37,560 nucleotides of DNA from NCBI GenBank assembly GCA_905479925.1, contig CAJQOL010000169.1:1-37560 (forward strand), in the 5' to 3' direction. The notes below the pieces were generated by a model. That model searched no databases, was not told the origin of the DNA, and saw nothing but the letters and a program-made list of their open reading frames with translations. The DNA comes from an uncultured Kangiellaceae bacterium (GTDB taxonomy: Bacteria; Pseudomonadota; Gammaproteobacteria; Enterobacterales; Kangiellaceae). A program made the translations under genes and the position numbers. Positions 35,239 through 37,560 of the stretch are shown piece after piece; within the stretch, counting starts at the first letter, position 1, and every line of letters begins with the position of its first letter.

Positions 35239-35266
35239 AATATAGTCCAATTCCGGGGTGATACAA
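35239..35266 (-). promoter_or_regulatory. Probable sigma-70 promoter of the chemotaxis-protein gene
   Basis: On the minus strand TTGTAT (35261-35266) is followed by TATATT (35239-35244) with a 16-base spacer, about 40 bases before the GTG start. I found no flagellar sigma-28 consensus in the same stretch. Confidence 0.5.
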
Positions 35267-35521
35267 GGTGGAATGCGAATAGTAAGATTTGTCAGGAACC
35301 TAAAGCACAAGGAAACAGACAGCAACCTGGGTTTTTAGTCTTTCAAAATCAGTATCTTAGATGATAATTGGTTGGCAGCAGTTTGCTCTTTCGAAGGTTC
35401 TTACTTTATGGCTGTGCTTTTGAAACTCACAAGCCTGATGATTGCCGTAATAGTTATCTAGTTATCTAGTTATCTAGTTATCTAGTTATCTAGTTAGCTT
35501 TTTTTAGATTCAAATAGACGA
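35267..35521. other. Non-coding stretch upstream of the chemotaxis gene
   Basis: The gene-free gap 35202-35521 holds the MCP promoter, its leader and the AGTTATCT array. The remaining sequence (35267-35451) shows no gene, RNA or clear binding site that I can support. Confidence 0.4.
35452..35499. repeat. 8-bp tandem repeat (AGTTATCT), six units
   Basis: Five perfect copies of AGTTATCT are followed by one variant (AGTTAGCT) and then a run of T residues. The array lies between the chemotaxis-gene promoter and the 3' end of the FimL-like gene. It has no spacer sequences, so it is not CRISPR. It looks like a slipped-strand, variable-copy-number repeat. Confidence 0.95.
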
Positions 35522-37183
35522 TTAGGCTGTTGTTTTTCTTAAAGAAGATAAGCTCGAGTCAATAAAATCTAGAGTTTCATCACTTGGGACTGAAGAGAAC
35601 GCCATGGTATCCAAGAAAAACTCTAACCCGCCAATTGTATCGGCAAAATAATGAATAGCTTCTTCAGGAGTCGATTTCGGGTTTTGTTGAAGGTGGTTAA
35701 TAAAATACTGTCTGCAATTTGCAACTTGTTGGGCAGCCCTTGTTACTTTAAGTGATTGAAAATCATTTTGTGCTTTGTCCAGAAGTTCTAATACACCTTT
35801 TAGCAGCAATGTTTTGCGGTTGTTGGCGACAAAATTCGACATTATCTCCATGATGCTTTTAATTGATGTATGGGCATTTTGGCGAACATTTTCCATATCA
35901 CCGCTTAGTTTCGAACGACGAGTATCTTTATTGCCTAAATTACTTTGCACTTGAGACTCGTTAATAGCGGAAGCGATATTTTCAATAACGACACGAAGAA
36001 ATTCGATATCTTTGTTTGGTACCGGGCAGCGACAGTCGATACTGTCTTTTAGCAAATTAATACCCATTGATAGTCTTATGGTTTGTGTTTCTTCTTTCAA
36101 AACAAAAAGCATTTTCTTAAGGTTTTGCATCTTGGTATAAACTTGATCTTGCAGTTTCGTTTGAATTACTTTGTCTGAGAGTTGCGCAGTTAGTGACTCA
36201 ATTTCAATTATTTCAGTCATAAGACTTTCGGTAATTGCAGTAAAATCAGATTCACTGGGGCCGTTAAACTCGTCGCGTTCAGCTTTTAACTGCGACTCTT
36301 TTATCGTCGGCTCTTCAAGTTCAAAGTGATGTATCAATTTGCTACGGTTCTTATCTTCACTGTGACTAATTGAGCAAAGGTAAATTACTTCCGTGGTAAG
36401 CTCTATCGCCTTTACAGCATGGCTCTCTGATGCTGCTGGAATTTTGTGATCGAGTTGTTTAATTTGAGAATCAATCTTTGAAAAAATTTTTAACCTTTGA
36501 CGAGTAAGCTGTAATTTACGATTGATGAAACTGTCCATTAATACATCGCAGATCCACCAAAGATCGAGGGATGAGTTTAAACGCATTCCGTTGTCCAAAC
36601 TTTGCAATGCACGTTGCATCATTTTCAACCCACCGCTAACGCACCTTTGTCTTAGAACCTCTATGAGTCCAACATGATACATTTTGCGATAATAACGAGA
36701 CTTAGAGGTTTGCTCGTTCTTGTCAAAGGCGATTGGACTATCCATTCTTCGCCGATCTAAGTTAACCTTAAAAAAATACGATTCGGGAAGAATCGGTTTT
36801 TCGAGCTGCAGGCGCAAACGATTTATCACTGGGAGTAATAACTCAGGCATCTCATCAGACTTTCTGCCAACGTGCTCAAGATAGCGTTGAAGTCTTAGCA
36901 ATGCTATGGAAAGACATTCAAGGTTTCTTTTGCGAGACTTTTTGGTGCTTAAAAGCTTCTCGGCAACCTCGATAATTTCATTAACTAAAATTAAAGGGCC
37001 ATTGGCATCAAGAATAGTGAAAATGCCTTTCAACTTATTGATATGATTTAGAGCTGCGACTAAAGAGTCAGTGCATTCAGGTTGGCTTACGAATCCTTCG
37101 AGTTGCTGAATTGAATGGCCAATTTCAGAAATGACATCATCACTGATTAAATCAAAGGCCTGTAAAGTGTTCGTTCTGAGCAT
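35522..37183 (-). CDS. FimL-like protein (related to the N-terminal part of ChpA/PilL)
   Basis: This 553-residue soluble, mainly helical protein resembles Pseudomonas FimL in length and layout. FimL is homologous to the N-terminal part of the pilus chemotaxis kinase ChpA. An Hpt-like first module (about 1-115) shows LNHINKLKGIFTILDANGPL and LQRYLEHVGRKSDEMPELLLPVINRLRLQL. A second helical module with R-Y-Y-R-K-M-Y-H-V-G-L-I-E-V-L-R starts near residue 165, and a weaker C-terminal module follows. No kinase, CheW or receiver domain is present. In Pseudomonas FimL supports type IV pilus function and cAMP signalling. The assignment is by pattern, not alignment. No pil or chp genes are in the window, although an MCP is next door. 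The ATG has no good ribosome binding site. Confidence 0.6.
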   Translation of the reverse strand: MLRTNTLQAFDLISDDVISEIGHSIQQLEGFVSQPECTDSLVAALNHINKLKGIFTILDANGPLILVNEIIEVAEKLLSTKKSRKRNLECLSIALLRLQRYLEHVGRKSDEMPELLLPVINRLRLQLEKPILPESYFFKVNLDRRRMDSPIAFDKNEQTSKSRYYRKMYHVGLIEVLRQRCVSGGLKMMQRALQSLDNGMRLNSSLDLWWICDVLMDSFINRKLQLTRQRLKIFSKIDSQIKQLDHKIPAASESHAVKAIELTTEVIYLCSISHSEDKNRSKLIHHFELEEPTIKESQLKAERDEFNGPSESDFTAITESLMTEIIEIESLTAQLSDKVIQTKLQDQVYTKMQNLKKMLFVLKEETQTIRLSMGINLLKDSIDCRCPVPNKDIEFLRVVIENIASAINESQVQSNLGNKDTRRSKLSGDMENVRQNAHTSIKSIMEIMSNFVANNRKTLLLKGVLELLDKAQNDFQSLKVTRAAQQVANCRQYFINHLQQNPKSTPEEAIHYFADTIGGLEFFLDTMAFSSVPSDETLDFIDSSLSSLRKTTA

Positions 37184-37405
37184 AATAGTCGTTTTAGCGT
37201 GGCCGCAGATATTTTCGGCACTGGAATTTTTAGAGGTTGATATCTTATTCTAATAACCGCTTTAAGTCGTGCTAGTAGTTCACAAAAGCAAAAATATAGG
37301 TTAAAAAACAACCAGTTTTGTGAATATTACCCTTATAAAGCCCTTGAATCTGTCTTTATGGCTAGCTCCACTGAAGTAGTTTTAATGTATATTTACCCTC
37401 GTTAG
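37184..37405. other. Non-coding stretch upstream of the FimL-like gene
   Basis: The first part should contain the promoter of the minus-strand FimL-like gene, but I found no convincing -35/-10 pair. I see no RNA gene or repeat here. A short possible lipoprotein frame begins at 37406. Confidence 0.4.
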
Positions 37406-37519
37406 ATGCCATTTGTCTCAAAGTCCGGTCGATTACGGGTTTTTAGTCTTATTGTTCCGTTACTGTCCGCTTGTGACTTTTTTCAAACAGATCAACATGC
37501 AATAATGAATACTCTGTAG
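37406..37519 (+). CDS. Possible short lipoprotein (37 residues), uncertain
   Basis: A small open frame codes for a basic N-terminus, a hydrophobic stretch and a lipobox, L-L-S-A-C (Cys23), followed by only 14 residues. The layout resembles small bacterial lipoproteins. However, no ribosome binding site precedes the ATG, and an in-frame stop lies immediately upstream. It may equally be chance or the remnant of a longer gene. Confidence 0.25.
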   Translation: MPFVSKSGRLRVFSLIVPLLSACDFFQTDQHAIMNTL

Positions 37520-37560
37520 TTTGAATAAGTGTAGCCACCATACTGTATGTTTGATTTAGG

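Noticed and set aside
35202..35240. TTG at 35240 as the start of the chemotaxis protein
   Set aside because: It coincides with the predicted transcription start of the TTGTAT/TATATT promoter, and the GTG at 35201 has GGGAG at good spacing.
35452..35499. Tandem repeat as a CRISPR array
   Set aside because: The units are only 8 bases, directly abutting, with no spacers and no cas genes nearby.
37406..37519. LptM-type lipoprotein
   Set aside because: The short frame has a lipobox but lacks the C-G-x-K-G-P-L-Y motif that marks LptM after the cysteine.

Overview
The window is chromosomal DNA from a marine-type gammaproteobacterium. Evidence for this is the yajQ tail, proBA, a FimL-like protein, BPSS1780-family, DUF502, DUF1653 and DUF2797 proteins, a TonB-dependent receptor with a VIVTAQKR plug start, and a rich set of secreted and membrane peptidases. 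The DNA is AT-rich and the intergenic regions are short. The gene mix suggests a proteolytic heterotroph of the Kangiella/Aliikangiella kind, but that is a guess from gene content. No IS elements, phage genes, rRNA, tRNA or CRISPR arrays were found.

Layout. (1) 1-2.9 kb: the end of yajQ (c-di-GMP/nucleotide-binding family) converges on a two-gene minus-strand unit: a BPSS1780-type membrane protein and a 7TM sensor with a degenerate GGDEF domain. (2) 3-8 kb, plus strand: a secreted S9 prolyl-oligopeptidase-type peptidase, a Sel1-repeat lipoprotein, a DUF1653 protein, and an ECF-like sigma factor overlapping a four-helix membrane protein that is probably its partner. (3) 8.1-9.5 kb, minus strand: an M50 site-2 protease and a membrane-anchored coiled-coil protein. 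(4) 9.6-15.4 kb: a TonB-dependent receptor with a long structured leader and a clear terminator, an M19 dipeptidase, and an APC amino-acid permease. (5) 15.5-23.3 kb, plus strand: a hybrid histidine kinase with two periplasmic solute-binding domains, a lipoprotein cyclophilin, an RluA-family pseudouridine synthase, an intact GGDEF-EAL protein and a DUF2797 protein. (6) 23.3-26.1 kb: a membrane-anchored coiled-coil protein, a small protein, and an outer-membrane barrel with an Asp/His-rich loop. (7) 26.2-32.4 kb, minus strand: a 1053-residue plant-like methionine S-methyltransferase, then proA, proB and a TerB-family gene. (8) 32.6-37.6 kb: DUF502 protein, a methyl-accepting chemotaxis protein, an 8-bp tandem repeat and a FimL/ChpA-N-terminus-like protein.

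How the genes may work together. The S9 and M19 peptidases, the amino-acid permease, the TonB receptor and the kinase with amino-acid-type binding domains fit a lifestyle of sensing, degrading and importing peptides. A second theme is c-di-GMP and surface behaviour: YajQ, two GGDEF proteins, the MCP and the FimL-like protein. The most unusual gene is the methyltransferase-aminotransferase fusion at 26162-29323. It matches plant methionine S-methyltransferase over its whole length, yet unlike the plant enzyme (as I recall its sequence) it keeps the residues of a working PLP site. It lies next to proBA, so the block could make two compatible solutes or precursors: proline, and S-methylmethionine leading to DMSP. 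That link is inference.
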